Assembly: GCF_030272615.1 (NCBI RefSeq)
Contig: NC_081407.1
Span: 137,210,897-137,274,896 of the forward strand
Source: Cryptomeria japonica
Taxonomy: Eukaryota > Streptophyta > Pinopsida > Cupressales > Cupressaceae
Direction of reading: 5' to 3'
Length of the DNA stretch: 64,000 nt
The notes under the pieces are model-generated. The model searched no databases, was not told where the DNA came from, and worked only from the letters and a program-made list of their open reading frames with translations. Positions 1-13,003 of the stretch are shown piece after piece (the stretch's first letter is position 1; every line of letters starts with the position of its first letter). The translations under genes and the position numbers were made by a program.

Positions 1-1181
1 ATCCGTTGTCACAGATTACCAGAACATTTAGCATTTAAAACTTTAATACTAGAACCCAAAACATTCATACTGGAATGCTTAAACCAAATACCAAAATAAT
101 AGATAAACCAATTAAGCATAAACAATAATCAGAAAATAAATACCATCCACATGACACCAAGATTTATACGTGGAAAACCTGGTAAAGGGAAAAACTATGG
201 TGGGAAGCCTACCCACAGTTAGATAATACTTATGCAGTAAGTATGTGAATTACAATTGAGGGGCTTGCACTTGAAAGAAGGCCAACAGCCTAGAGTGCAC
301 TGCTCATCAAAAAAGGAGTCTCACTGACTACATAGAAATCCATACTACAATCCAAAAGAATGAATAAACTGTAAAGATAGTATCTCCTATGCCTGAGTAC
401 AGTTCCAGTTAAGCTCAATACCGAAGGACTAAATCCTCTTACATAAACCCAACTCAATCTCCAATGATTGACCAAATCCTCTACCTCAATGATATTACAT
501 TATTCGCACATTACATATACATATCCCATACCTATGACCATTATAATCTACAATGAAATCTTACATCATATATATACAAACTCTCGACCATAAATAATCA
601 AGTCATCCATGAGACAATAAACTAATTACATAATTACAAAACATGTCGGCCTTAGACCAAATAAATAATATCTAACTCATAAGACATCCCAGAAACACAT
701 CAAGAGGTCCAATCCACACGTTACATTAAGTCAAACCATAACCTAGATAACACTGAGACCTAATATAGGTCCACACACTAAAGCAATGATCCCAATCCGC
801 CAAGTCTTGAACATGATCACTATCAGTATCCTGAGTCCATACCAAAAGCTACACCAAAACCACTTATGCATATCATCAAATATCTTCAACAAAGCTCTAT
901 CGATGAAACCCTTGCCGAAACCACAAACTAAGCTTCCAAAGAAACAAGATAGCATCCGATCACCAAATAAAAACCAACTAACTAAATATGAACATGAGTA
1001 AGCCCATTCCATAACCAAACCATACTAGAGCATACCAGATCATGTCGGATCCAAACCAACCAGAAACCACACAATCTATCAGGACCAGAAGACTGTCAGT
1101 AAAGCATTCAAAATAGCTAGTGTTGACATCAATGACAAAACATCAATGCAACACATAATCAATTCCTCGAAATGGCCAACA
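1..1181 (-). repeat. CopA 3' LTR (cut by the window edge)
   Basis: This is collinear with the right LTR that starts at 5846; for example, the block beginning TTGTCACAGATTACC recurs at 5899. It ends in ...GGCCAACA at 1181, next to the polypurine tract. The leader-like block near 165-215 (GTGGAAAACCTGGTAAAGGG and the following bases) recurs in most LTRs of this window. An intact copy of the site later hit by LARD-K copy 1 lies near 925-940, which confirms that the right LTR was interrupted. Confidence 0.9.
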
Positions 1182-1197
1182 ATCTCCCCCTTTGGCA
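1182..1197 (-). other. CopA polypurine tract
   Basis: On the minus strand this reads TGCCAAAGGGGGAGAT directly before the LTR start TGTTGG, the expected plus-strand primer site for reverse transcription. The tract and the bases on both sides are nearly identical in LARD-K and T elements. Confidence 0.8.
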
Positions 1198-1609
1198 TTG
1201 ATTGCAACACTAGATGTGAAAAACATCTAAGTACCAAGAAATGTCAAACAAGTCTCCCCCAATGGAAGACAACCAACAATCTCTCACTCAAAGATATAGC
1301 AATGAAGTTCTGAAACAAAGACCAAAATCCCCCTTTGAATAATATCTCTATAAAGCTTTGAATTACACATATATCTCTCCCCCTAATGTATACAACTCCT
1401 TAAGTTTTTTCATGTCAATATCTCTCCCCCTTTGACATCAATGCCAGAAATCTTACATAAATATCAAAGCAAAAACATAAACCACTGAATCACAAGGCTA
1501 ACTACTCCCCCAGAGTAGTAGCATCCCCACATCAGTGCCGAAATGAATAATATCTCTGATAATACATAGTGGACTGATGTCAAAAAGCATCAATCAGTTC
1601 TCTATCGGA

Positions 1610-4600
1610 GGGGCAGAAACCCCTAACCTATCTCTCAGGTACTCAAACGATTCTTTAGGCAAAGGTTTAGTAAAATATCTGCAATCTTCTCTTTAGTGTT
1701 CACATAAACTAGTCTAACTTAATTTTCTTCTACCTTCTCCTTCAAAAAGTTATACTTGATAGATATGTTCTTTGTCTTAGAGTGAAATACCAGATTCTTT
1801 GATATGTCAATAGAAGCAGAGTTATCACAGTGAATAATTACAGGTCCAGTGCAATGCACTTTGATATCCTTCAACATTTGTTTCATCCATAGAACCTGTG
1901 TATAGTTAGTAGCAACAACAACATACTCATCTTCAGCAGTAGATAAAGAAGTACATGACTATTTCCTTCTGATCGATGAAACTAGCTTCTTTCCAAGAAA
2001 GAAAGCTCCACCGGAAGTACTTTTCCAGTCATCAACATCTCCAGCTCAATCAACATCTGTATATGCACATAAAGTAAAGTCATCATCCTTAGGGTACCAT
2101 AAACCATATTCAGATGTACCTTGCAAGTATCTAAAAATTCTTTTCACCGCACTCTCATGATTTTCTCAAAGATCACTCTAAAATCTAGATGCAATACAAA
2201 CAACATTCATTATGTCAGGTCTAATCTGAGTCAAATAAAGAAGACCTCCAATCATAGATTTGTATCTTGTAGGATTTACCAGTGCAGAAACATCTTTCCT
2301 TGTCAATTTCTCACTTGTAACCATATGAGTACTTACCGGTTTAGAATCTCCTATACCAAATTTCTTCAACAATTCCCTAGCATACTTAGTTTGACATATG
2401 AAAATACCTTTATCAGTCCGAGTAATCTACAAACCTAAGAAAAATTTCATTTCCCCAATCATAGACATTTCAAATTCTTTCTCCTTATTTTTAAAAAATT
2501 CCATGCACAACTTATCTTCACCTCCAAAAATGATGTCATCAACAAATACTTCAATAATCAACATATCATCATCAATTACCTTATAATGTAAATTACTGTC
2601 AACATTACCCTTAGTAAAATCAAGCTTCAAAAGATATTTATCCAACCTTCCATACCAGCTCTAGGTGTCTATTTCAATCCATATAAAGCTTTCCTTAACC
2701 TACAAACCATGTTTGTATCATTTGAAAGTGAAAAACCATTAGGTTGCTCAATATAAACTTCCTCATCAAGATCCCCATTCAAAAATGAACACTTAACATC
2801 CATCTAATAAACCTTGTAGTTTTTATGGGCAACAGAGGCAAGAAATAATCTTATAGCTTCAATCCTAGCTACAGGTACAAAAGTGTCACCATAATCAATT
2901 CCTTCCTTCTATAAATATCCTTACAAACCAATCTAGCCTTGTTCCTTACAACTTGACCATCCTTATTCAATTTATTCCTAAAACTCCACTTAGTTCCAAT
3001 AACATTCTAATTTTTAGGCCGGGGAACTAAAGTCCATGTGTTATTCTTCTCAATCTTATCTAATTCTTCTTCCATATCTTTCAACCAACATTCATCTTTA
3101 CATGCTTCAATTACTAATACCAGTTCAACTTGGGAAATTAAACATACCTCATTAGATGCCAATTTTCTTGTCATCACTCCATTGTTCTTATCCCCAATGA
3201 TCTAATCTTTTGAATGATTCAATCTCACATACCTAGGAGTCTTCTGACTCTCTTTTCCTCTTCCTAGTTCTTCAGTTATGGTTGAATCTGTCAGAGTAAC
3301 TGGTTCAGCACTCTATTCTAGTAAAGGTTCTACCAGTTCAAATATAATTGTTTCCACCACCGGTTCTTGCTCATAAACTCTTATTTGACTTCTATTCAGT
3401 TCATCCGCCTTGACATTAGCACTCTCCAGAATTCTCTACAATCTCTTGTTATAACATCTATATGCCTTGCTTTCATTAGAATAACCAAGAAATATGTCTT
3501 CATCACATCTAGGATCAAATTTGCCAATGATATCATCTCTCCTGATATAACATTTACTACCAAATATTCTGAAATACTTAGTTGTAGGTGTATTGCCAAA
3601 CCATAATTCATAAGGTGTCTTATCGGTTCCTCCTTTGATATGTACTCTATTGAATGTATAAATCGTTATGCTCACTGCTTCTCTCCAGTAGATATGAGGT
3701 AGACTAGATTCCATCATCATTGTTCTAGCAGCATCCAAGATAGTTTTGTTCTTCCTTTCCACAACTCCATTCTACTGAGGTGTCCAGGGAGCAAAAAATT
3801 GTCTCCTTGTACCATGATTCTCACAAAAGTTATTAAACTCACTGGATGTGCATTCTCCACCATGATCTGACCTCAAACATTTAATCTTCAATCGTATCTA
3901 TGTCTCAACTTTAGCTTTAAAGATTTTAAACTTTTCAAAAGCTTCAAATTTTTCCCTTAGAAAAGTAACCCACATCATCCTATAATAATCATCAATGATT
4001 AGCATGAAATATCTATCACCTTGAAAAATTTTAACTCTAGCAAGGCCACACAAATCAATATGAATAAGATCAAAAAAATCATTAGATTTATCTTGTATAC
4101 TCTTAAAAGAGGTTCTAACATGTTTACCGATTTGACATTCTTTACATACCAGATTATAGGGCTTCACAATCTTAGGTATATCTTTAACTGCCTTAGTTGA
4201 ACTGGTCTTTACAATGCAATCAAAATTTACATGACATAGCCAACTATCATCAATTTGTGCAATCAAACATGTCTTCTTACTATAATTCAAATGAAATATA
4301 TTACCTTTTGTCTGTGTATCAGTTGCAATCTCCAAACCAGGTCTGTTAATGATTTTGCGTTTTCCATCCTTGAACTGTAATTGAAATCCCTTATCCACCA
4401 ATTTTCCTACACTCAAAAGATTATGCCTTAAACCTTCAACATAATAAAAATTATTAGTATTGTGCTTACCATCCAATGATATAGTTCATTTTCCTTTGAT
4501 CATGCATGCTTTGTCATCTCCAAATCTAACCAGTCCACCATCAAATTCTTGCAAAGATAGAAACTTCCTTTTATCTTCAGTCATATGATGTGAAAAACCA

Positions 4601-4720
4601 TTGTAAATTACCCATTCATCCTTGTCATCAATTTTAGTAGCAAGTGCCTTCTCTTTAGGTACATTCTCTTCCAGTGCCTAAACATCTTTCTTGATATCTA
4701 GGAACACCCATTCCTTCCCA
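1610..4720 (-). pseudogene. CopA pol remnant: integrase, reverse transcriptase, RNase H
   Basis: Reading the minus strand from right to left there is a GAG-pre-integrase/zinc region (about 4200-4476), an integrase core (about 3430-4140, with ERKNKTILDAART near 3760), copia RT motifs including [10 protein letters not shown] near 2530-2560, and a copia RNase H-like tail down to about 1620. This is the normal copia domain order, and it aligns segment by segment with the better kept CopB pol at 17499-19496. Many in-frame stops and frame changes break it; the longest open stretch is only 192 codons (3898-4476). No functional enzyme can be made. Confidence 0.85.
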
Positions 4721-4774
4721 TTGTCAGAACCACTAGCAGTCTTCTATTGGTTCATCATCAGAATCAGTCACACC

Positions 4775-5787
4775 TTCCTCATCTGCTATGTAGCATGATT
4801 TATCTTTGTTTTTCTTGTACTTATACTTGTTCTAATATCCAGGGTTAGGCTTAAATGATCTTCTAACACTTTCTTCAAATCTTGAACATCTTTCAGGATA
4901 TCTAGATGCAAAATTACCAATCTTATTACATGCAAAACATTTAAAAGGTTCTTTTCCTTCATACTTACTTCCTATCAGTCCTTTAGGTACTCTTCTAGCA
5001 AATAGTGCCTCAATTTTCTCAAACCCATCATCTTCTCTCTTCATATCATCCAATTCCTTTGCATATAAATTTTTCCAATCTTGCTTACCGATTGATGATG
5101 CAAATGCATGAAAAGCAGGTTCAGACTTCATAGCTCCAGAAGGTCCAAATTCTTCAATCTCAAAAGCAGATAATTTCCCAACCAAGGTATCTCTGTTGAC
5201 AGAAGTATTAGCCATTGTTCTCAATTCATTAATTGCAGTAGCCTTCATCTTGTAAGATGGTGGTAGGGCTCTCAGAACTTTAGAAACTATTTTATCTTCA
5301 CTCAGAGTTCCACCACAACATTGAATTTCCATAACAATCTGATTTACCCTTTCCATGAATGCAGTAATCCTTTCATCTTCTTCCATATTTAGGTTTTCAT
5401 ATCTCACCTGATAACCATCAAGTTTAGCAATCTTCACAGTAGGGTCACCTTCATTAAGAGTCTCCAACTTATCCCATATAGCCTTTCCAGATGATTTATC
5501 GGTAATCCCATTATTCGTTGATCAAAAAGTGCACACAAGAGGGCTTCTCTTTCTCTACAATCATTCTCAAGATCCTTATCCAAGTTTTCCAGAGGAGGAT
5601 TGCTAGATGTCAGATTATAAGGTGTACCACTATTCTATGTGATCTCCCAAATCTCCTTACCGAGACATCTCAAATGAGTCTCCATCCAAGTCTTCCATAC
5701 TGTGTAATTTGTTCCATCAAGCCTAGGAATATCTCTTCGAAAGATAGCTCCAGATGAACTAGATGAACTTGAATTGTTAGTCGCCAT
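4775..5787 (-). pseudogene. CopA gag remnant
   Basis: The likely start is the minus-strand ATG at 5787, 44 bases from the primer binding site. The product begins MATNN plus a serine run and then a copia Gag N-terminus (LDGTNY...W...METHL). The 4832-5467 stretch continues with the UBN2/Gag core typical of plant copia elements. The nucleocapsid knuckle near 4910-4960 reads CFACNKIGNFASRY: the His and the last Cys of CX2CX4HX4C are replaced by Asn and Tyr, whereas CopB keeps an intact knuckle. A frame break near 5470-5520 separates the N-terminal part. Confidence 0.8.
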
Positions 5788-5830
5788 AGGATCTTCCTCA
5801 AGCGGTTAAGGTTTCTATAGAGAGGAATAG

Positions 5831-5845
5831 AGCTTTGATACCAAT
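5831..5845 (-). other. CopA primer binding site
   Basis: On the minus strand this reads TGGTATCAAAGC directly downstream of the 5' LTR. It differs by one base from the plant initiator-Met tRNA complement (TGGTATCAGAGC) present in the other elements here. Confidence 0.8.
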
Positions 5846-6821
5846 TGTTAAATAGTTCAAATAACCGGAAGACAACTAAGAGTCGGGGTTGAATTAGTTG
5901 TCACAGATTACCAAAATATTTAGCATTTAAAACTTTAATACTGGAACCCAAAACATTAATACCAAAATGCTTAAACCAAATACCAGAATAACAGATAAAC
6001 CAATTAAGCATAAACAATAATCAAAGAATAAATACCATCCACATGACACCAACATTTATACATGGAAAACCTGGTAAAGTGAAGAACCATGGTGGGAAGC
6101 CTACCCATAGTCAAATAATACTTATGTGGTAAGTATGTGAATTACAATTGAGGGGCCTGCACTTGCAGAAAGGCCAATAGCCTAGAGTGCACTGCTCATC
6201 ACAAAAGGAGTCTCACTGACTACATAGAAATCCAGACTACAATCTGGAAGAATGAATGAACTTCAAAGATAACATCTCCTATGCCTAAGTATAGTTCTGG
6301 TTAAGCTCAATACTGAAGGACTAAATCCTCTTACATAAACCCAACTCAATCTCCAATGATTGACCAAATCCTCTGCTTGAATTATATTATATTATTCGCA
6401 CATTACATATCCATATCCCATACCTATGACCATTATATTCTACAATAAAATCTTACATAATATATATACAAACCCTCGACCATAAACAATCAGGTCGGCC
6501 ACAAGAAAATAAACCAATTACATAATTACAAAACATGGTGGCCTTAGACAAAACAAATAATATCCAACTCATAAGACATCTTGTAAACACATCAAGAGGT
6601 CCAATCCACACATTACATTAAGTTGATCCATAACCTAGATAACACTGAGACCCAATATAGCTCCACACACTAAAGCAATGATCCAAATCTGCCAAGTCTC
6701 AAACATGATCACCATCAACATCCTAAATCCATACCAGAAGTTGCACCAACACCACTTATGTATATCATCTAAGATCTTCAACAAAGCTCTATCAGTGAAA
6801 CCCTCGCCAGAATAACAAACT
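5846..6821 (-). repeat. CopA 5' LTR, first part
   Basis: It starts TGTTAAATAG and is collinear with the left LTR. It stops at 6821, where LARD-K copy 1 begins, and resumes at 14550. The duplicated target is AAACT at 6817-6821 and AAACC at 14545-14549. The uninterrupted sequence is visible in the left LTR near 925-940. Confidence 0.9.
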
Positions 6822-7973
6822 TGTTGGCATTTTAATGATTATGTTGTGATTGTCATTGATGGACACACACTTGCTATAAGATCACTTTGTGAATGTATGA
6901 ATTATGCTCAACCGGTAATTGTTCCAAACCGGTATCATGTTGTAGTCTTTAGACTATTGATGTTATGCAGAAAATGTTTACCGATCTCAAGCGGTATAAA
7001 GACCCAAGTGACATAGAGAGATCAAGCGGTTTAAGGATCTCAAGTGGAGCGGAGCAAAGGAGCCAAAAGCGGTAGTTATCTTTTTCCCAGTCTTCAATTT
7101 TTGTCAACCGGAAATCTGTTCGAACCGGTATTACTCTAAGCTACCAACCGGTAATCGGAAAACTTGTATAAATCGGTAATACTCTGTGATGAGTTACCAT
7201 CCACCGACACTTTGACGATGATTTTGTGTCGTGTTACCAAATGTGTCTAGATATAATGAACCTAGGAACTTTCAATGTAATCCTATTGGACCGACATGAA
7301 ATCATATTCCTTTTAAGGACATCATGTCTAGGGTTTTGTATGTGTATGTATGAGTGTAGCTGTTAGGTTTTGGTGGTCATTGAAGCTCTTGTATGTGCGA
7401 TCTTAACTGAGAAGATCAAGTTTGTGTACTGCAACAGAGTGTGGATTTACTGAAGACTGAAGTAATGCTGAAGAGCATTAGCTATGAGCTACAATGGATC
7501 TAATCAAGCAGACTGTGCCATTTGCTAGATCATTCACTTGTTGATTACTCACATCTTTGGTAAGTCAGAAACCGTTAACCAAGTAGGCCCAGAAAAGCCT
7601 TTATAAATCCTCTAACAAGGTGGTTCACATCTATGGATCTAAAATCCTCTCACAAGGTAGTCTTTAATCAGACTTGTCTCCTAACAGAGATTGAGATTCC
7701 TGACAGGATCTGTTCTGGTTACTATTCTGCAGATAGTTACTTGTGAGTTTCATCTCACTGTGGTTTTTCCAATTTGGGTTTCCACATCAAAATCTCTTTT
7801 GTTATGGTGATTGTGCTTCTATGGGTGAATGCCTTATTTTCTATTTGGTTTGCATGTGTGTTAACCTGTTTGTTTGTTAAACTGTTTTACCAGTTTACTG
7901 CTAGACTGTTAAAATGTTTAAGTACAGTATTTTTTGGTATACTAATTCACCCCCCCCCTCTTAGTATTCATCA
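6822..7973 (+). repeat. LARD-K copy 1 5' LTR
   Basis: This 1152-bp direct repeat matches 13321-14544. Near its end it carries the block TTTTTCCAATTTGGGTTTCC and then a C-run followed by TCTTAGTATTCATCA. The target copy AAACT (6817-6821) precedes it. Confidence 0.9.
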
Positions 7974-7975
7974 AT

Positions 7976-7988
7976 TGGTATCAGAGTC
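7976..7988 (+). other. LARD-K copy 1 primer binding site
   Basis: TGGTATCAGAGTC lies two bases after the 5' LTR. It complements the 3' end of plant initiator-Met tRNA with one late mismatch compared with the other copies, which read GAGCC. Confidence 0.85.
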
Positions 7989-8023
7989 AACCTTTCTATA
8001 CGTCTAACCACTTGGAAAGAGAT

Positions 8024-9304
8024 ATGGGGGAATATAGTGTGAGGGAACTTACTCATCGGCTCACTTAGACTGAGCAAGCCTATGATGAACTTAAGGTCAA
8101 ATATAAGGCCTCTCAGGGAAAAAGAAGAGAGCATGCTAAAAAAATGATGGATCTAACTAAAAATGGTTCTTCTGATGAAGCGGACATGGAAGCCCTAGTC
8201 CAAGAAGTTGAAAAATTGAATGAGTCCAATGCCAACCTCAGAAGGGAACTTGAAGGACTAACTATCAGAATGTGTCAAGAGCTTGAGAACCGGAGGAAAG
8301 CTGAAGATCTGGTAAAAGACAAAGATCATGAGATCTCCAAGCTGAAGCAAGAGATCAGTGCACTTACCGCTCATCTTCTTGAAAATAAAATGGAAAATGA
8401 AGGAATCCAAAGTGAACTACACATGGTTGTTTCTGAGAATGCAACCTTGAAGGAATCCAATGCTGCTATTTCCAAAGAACTTACTGAGTCAAAGGAAATA
8501 CTTGCCAAATTCAATAAGAGCACTGTCAAGCTAGAGCAGAAGCTTAAATAAGCTAAACCGGTAAAGAATACCAATGGACTTGGCTTCTCTGATTATGAGG
8601 AAGGTGAGACCTTTGGAACAAAAGATGGATCATCAAAGAAACAACCGGCACCAAAAGATAAAGGTAAGAAAAATTTCAAACCTATTTGCTTTAATTGTCT
8701 CAAGGAAGGACACACTGCTAATGTATGTAGAAGTAAGGCTTACAATAATTTTCCTTATTTTCTAAACAATAAGCCTAGACCCAATAGATTCAATGGTAAT
8801 TGTTATGCATGCAACAAGTTTGGGCATAGAGCATTTGAATGTAGGTCTATCATGCACAATACCGAAAGGTATCCTAAAAGGAGTCAAGGAGTTTTTCCTA
8901 AACTCTTTGGGAACTGGAATCCAAACCAGTTTAATACCTATAGTCATCAGTTAGGTAGCGGTGGCTATCAAGTAGCACCCAGATGGAGAGAAATCTATGT
9001 GATTTGTCATGGTCATGGTCACACTGCTGCAACATGCAAAAAGAAGAATGGAAACATGAATAATGGACCTTGGAAAGCACCTAGAATGGTTTGCTATCAT
9101 TGCAACAAACTGGGTCATACAACAAGATTCTGCAGAACAAGAAAGAGTATGCCGGATGATATACCAGTCACTCCGGAAGGAAAGATTGATGTTGAAATTG
9201 TTCAAGTAGATATGAAGAAAACCTGGAAGAAGAAGCCAGAAGAAGTGATTCAAGTAGAATCGGTTTCTGTACCTAGTGTGGAAGTCATTGAACTAGTAAA
9301 CTAA
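8024..9304 (+). pseudogene. LARD-K copy 1 Gag: coiled coil plus four zinc knuckles
   Basis: About 426 codons lie in one frame from ATG 8024 (MGEYSVRELTHRL) to the stop at 9302-9304. Residues about 25-175 are heptad-rich and charged, a probable coiled coil in the position of a capsid assembly domain. The C-terminal half has four CCHC-type knuckles: CFNCLKEGHTANVC, CYACNKFGHRAFEC, a third whose first Cys is Tyr (YVICHGHGHTAATC), and CYHCNKLGHTTRFC. Plant copia Gag usually has one. Two in-frame stops, TAG at 8066-8068 and TAA at 8549-8551, break it. LARD-K copy 2 has CAG and TCA there. The RNA-binding, particle-forming role is inferred from the knuckles and position. Confidence 0.75.
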
Positions 9305-9746
9305 GCATCAGAAAAGCTTAGGGGGAGAAAACGCTGAAATATCTCAAACCCCCAGTTTACACCCGTAAAAGACCTCAACCGGTATTTGATACCTGTTAGT
9401 TGGCAGAAGAATGGAAAGGGTAGAAGGCAAATTAAGGTTTACGCCCTAATAGTGGAGCATTTATTGTGGTTGGTGAAGAACTTGTTTAAAAGAATTTTTC
9501 AAAGTCATTTTTCACTTATCAGTTTATGAGCGAAGAAGTTTTCAAGCACAGAGCAAAGAAAAGCGATTTGGATTGCGATTCAAAGAATTTATCAAAATCC
9601 CGAAGAAGAATCAAAAGCAAACATCTATTGGTGAAGTGTAGAACACAAGTGGTATTTCAGCAACCAAAGGAGTGAGTGGCGTAGTGTAATTTGCAAGCCC
9701 TAAATTTTGAATTACGAAGGTATTTCTCAAAATTTCTTTGTTTATC
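9305..9746 (+). other. Spacer between gag and the long ORF of LARD-K copy 1
   Basis: This 440-bp stretch has no ORF of note. It starts with a GGGGGAG tract (9320-9327) and is A-rich towards the next ATG, like a leader. The same spacer occurs in copy 2 at 9309-equivalent positions 29309-29738, so it is a fixed part of the element. Confidence 0.5.
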
Positions 9747-12700
9747 ATGGCTTCCACATCACATGCTAGTTCTAGTGCACCTATTGATTCTGTAGAATTC
9801 ATTCAACAGAAGGCAAAATACAATGCCCTATCTTAGATACCCGTTGGTGTTATAGTGGAGGAAGGCATTGTTGATTACATTGACTGTAAGATTAAAGATC
9901 TAAGATCTCTAATGATCCATTCTCAGTTGAGTTTGTTCTGTGAGAAGGACAAAAAGATTAAACCGGAATTCAGCATTCTGGAAAAGAAGAAACTTCACAA
10001 TGTTGTCTATTTCCTTGAAGAATTTTCAAATGATCACATCCACATTATTCTAAGCAAAGTACACGGTGATAAAATGTACTTAGAGCAGACACATGATATT
10101 ACACCAAAAGAAATTCATGCCATCACCGGTTTTTGCAATGTCGGTGAAGTGCCAGCCCTAAGGAATATCAGCAAGATGAAAATGACCAAGCTCACCAGTT
10201 CTGTGAGCAATTCACAAGGAATGACTGTCAATTCCATCAAGGATGATCTAGTTAAATATGCATGTATGGTGATAGGATACCGGACGTTCCATGCCAGCAG
10301 AATCAACTCTGTCTCTGTTGCAGCGGTAAATGCCGCCTACAGGATGATCAAGGAAGATGCATCATTTGACCAGTGCACTAGTATGCAAAGACAACTTCTG
10401 TTGAACCTCAAGTCGATCAAATAGGACAATGCCCTGAGATTTAAGTTTGGACAACTATTGGTTGGGTTGTTCTTATACTTCCAAGGCTATTTTCTAGGAG
10501 TAGGTGATATTCAGTGGTCTGTTGACCAACTAGTGACAAAGAAAATCAAGGAAAGCCTACAAGCGGTAGGAACCGATTATCCAAAAGTGCTGAACAAATA
10601 CTTTGATGAGTTCAGATGCAAAATGAACCAAATGGTGAGAATATCAGGTGATATTGTCAAGAAATATGAAGATGACATCTACTTCACCATCGGAGTTGAT
10701 GAGTGCATAATGGAGGCTGTTGAGCCTAGACAGGAAGAAGTGAAACTGATGGGATATGAGGTAATGTATGACATGCTAGATGGGTATGCCTCTACCCTAA
10801 TCGCCTCGCCCCTTGATCCAAAGGCAAAGAGAACTAGCACCTATTTGGAAAGGGTTACACCGGTTGAAGAACCCTCAGTAAAGAAGGGAAAGGTAGTGCC
10901 TTCATCATCGGCACCGGTTACCATAGCTAGTCCCAAAGTGACCAAGCGGTCACCAGCAAAGAAGAAACTTGAAGCGTCACCCATTAAAGTCTTTGAGAGG
11001 AAGTGAAAGACAAAAAGCAATACACCAGACTCAAAGGACACTGTCTCTGAAGAATAGCCTAAGAAGACTAGGCAAACGAGGAAAAAGAAAAAGAATGAAC
11101 CGGCAACATCAGCACTAGTAAATATTGATATGTCCTCTTACAAACCTTTGACACATTGTTGAAGAACAATTAAGAATATTAGAAGAAAAGTGCTTGGTGA
11201 TTTGAAAGAGTGCTTTGATGATTTTAATGATGATGAAAAGGATGAAGTTGAATAGGAAGTCATTAATTATTTATGTATTAATGACCAGTGGCCTTTAGAA
11301 ATTAAGTCTGAGACACTTGATTCTTTATATAATTCTTTAGATAACAAATGGTGCATTGCCATAGAGAAAGAACAGGAAATAAGAGAGGAAGTATTTGCAC
11401 AATACTTCACTGATGTGCCTAAAACAAAACTGTATGAAGTGGTGGAGATATATAAGGGCCTCTTCTTCATGAGGAGAAGAAGACTCTTGTTGTTGGAACG
11501 AAAAGTTTCAGAAGTGGTCAAAGATACCCACTCCCTTGCTCAATCAGCTTTAAGATTGCATCAAGTGGCTGAAGCCAATAGGAAAGGTGAGAAAGAACGA
11601 GAAACCACTCAACCAGATGAAGTATATGATAGTGAAGGAGAACCGGTCATTACTCAATTAGACCCGATTGATTTTGATGCCTTGAACGGTGAAAATTTTA
11701 CTCCGGATGCACCAACAGAAACATAAGGTCGGGAGAAACAGGAGGAAGATAAGAGAAAACAGGCAGAGAGAGAGAAGAAGAAATAGGAGGAAGAAAATAG
11801 AAAACAAGTAGAAATGGAAAAGAAGCAAAAGGAAGAAGAGAAGAAAAAAGTGGAAGAGGAGAGAAAAGAGGAAGAAAAGAGAAAAGAAGAGGAGAATAAG
11901 AAACAAGACGAAGAGAAGAAGAAGAAAGAAGTGGAATAGGAAAAGGAGAAGAAAAAGGAAGAGGAGGAGAGAAAGGAAGAGGAGAAGAGGAGGAGAGAAA
12001 GGAAGAGGAGAAGTAGGAAGAGGAGAAGAAGAAGAAGGATGAAGATGAAGAGAAGCGGAAAGAAGAGGAGAAAAAGAAGGCAGAAGAGGATAAGAAAAGA
12101 GCTAAAGAGAAAGAGGGAGTGACACAGAGCACTTAGATGGAGACCCCAAAGGAAACCGGTAGTCAAGCCAAACTGGCTGACATTACCAGTCCCATTGACC
12201 TCTAGTCTGCAAATGAATCAGAGTTGTTGCAGAGCATTAAGGTTGCCCAAGAACGCCTGAAAGTAATAAGGAGGAAAAAGGAGCAAGATGTGATCCAAGC
12301 TGCGGTGGACACTCTTACCGGTTTGATACCTGGTACCAACCTCCCTAGTACCAATTTCTCCCTTGCATAATTAAAGCTCCTATGCACAGTTGTAGAAGAC
12401 CAGGTGCAAAGTCTGGAAGAGGTTGCAAAAACAAATGCCAAGAAGGAGCATCAAAAGGCTCTGGACATTTCCTTGGTGAAAAAGTTAATAGAGCTCTGGT
12501 CTGATCTACAGAAGGCACAGAAGGACATTAGAGATGCAATGGATGAGGGAAAATTATTTCTAAGAAAGATATGTCAACCTCATTTATTTTGTGATGATGT
12601 GCTTGCTCAGAAAGCCAAACTGCAATCTAATATGTAGTCATTTATAAGCACCTTCAAGACGCCATATGATTCCTTCTTTACATATGGAAAAACCGCTCAC

Positions 12701-13003
12701 CAATTTCAACTCCAGTCTGCAAGAATAGAGGCAGAGATAAGCAACCAGACACGTAATTTGCAGGAACTTCAAGTAGTCCTACTGCCAAGACTGCAAATTC
12801 TTCAGAAATGCTATCTAAATCTGGATTCCCTAACGGTCACTCAAGAGATGAGTACCTTGGATGGCATGGAAGAGCAGGTTTGTCAGATGCAAACAAAGAA
12901 TGAGGTTGCTACCTCATTGCTTGAATCATGGTCTTTATCCATGAAGACATTTATCTAGGACTTTAAATCAATTTTTGACAAGTTTCACTCTTTATTGTCA
13001 TAA
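9747..13003 (+). pseudogene. LARD-K copy 1 long ORF ('ORF2'), unknown function, K/E-rich
   Basis: I do not recognise this protein. It starts at ATG 9747 (MASTSHASSS) and ends at TAA 13001-13003, about 1085 codons. Parts: an N-terminal globular-looking domain (codons about 1-390) containing KVHGDKMYLEQTHDITP and HAITGFCNVGEVPALR; a basic linker; a second folded segment (about 430-640); a lysine/glutamate-rich stretch of about 130 residues (11730-12120); and a C-terminal helical domain with KICQPHLFCDDVLAQK. In-frame stops include 10422-10424, 12203-12205, 12635-12637 and 12956-12958. Copy 2 reads through the corresponding sites. There is only one net frame change, in the K/E tract. It sits where pol or an env-like gene would be. 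The N-domain resembles that of the T-family ORF (45472), so it is a family trait rather than chance. Confidence 0.6.
11730..12120 (+). repeat. Polypurine (A/G) low-complexity tract inside ORF2
   Basis: The strand is almost purely A and G for about 390 bases, made of degenerate GAAGAGGAG/AAGAAG units that encode Lys/Glu/Arg. Such tracts change length easily, and the single frame change of ORF2 maps here. Long Phe/Leu/Ser-rich open frames on the opposite strand are artefacts of this composition. Confidence 0.85.

Noticed and set aside
11654-12166. Long Phe/Leu/Ser-rich open frames on the minus strand
   Set aside because: They are the complement of the coding purine tract in ORF2. Composition alone keeps them open; the same occurs at 33708-34489.
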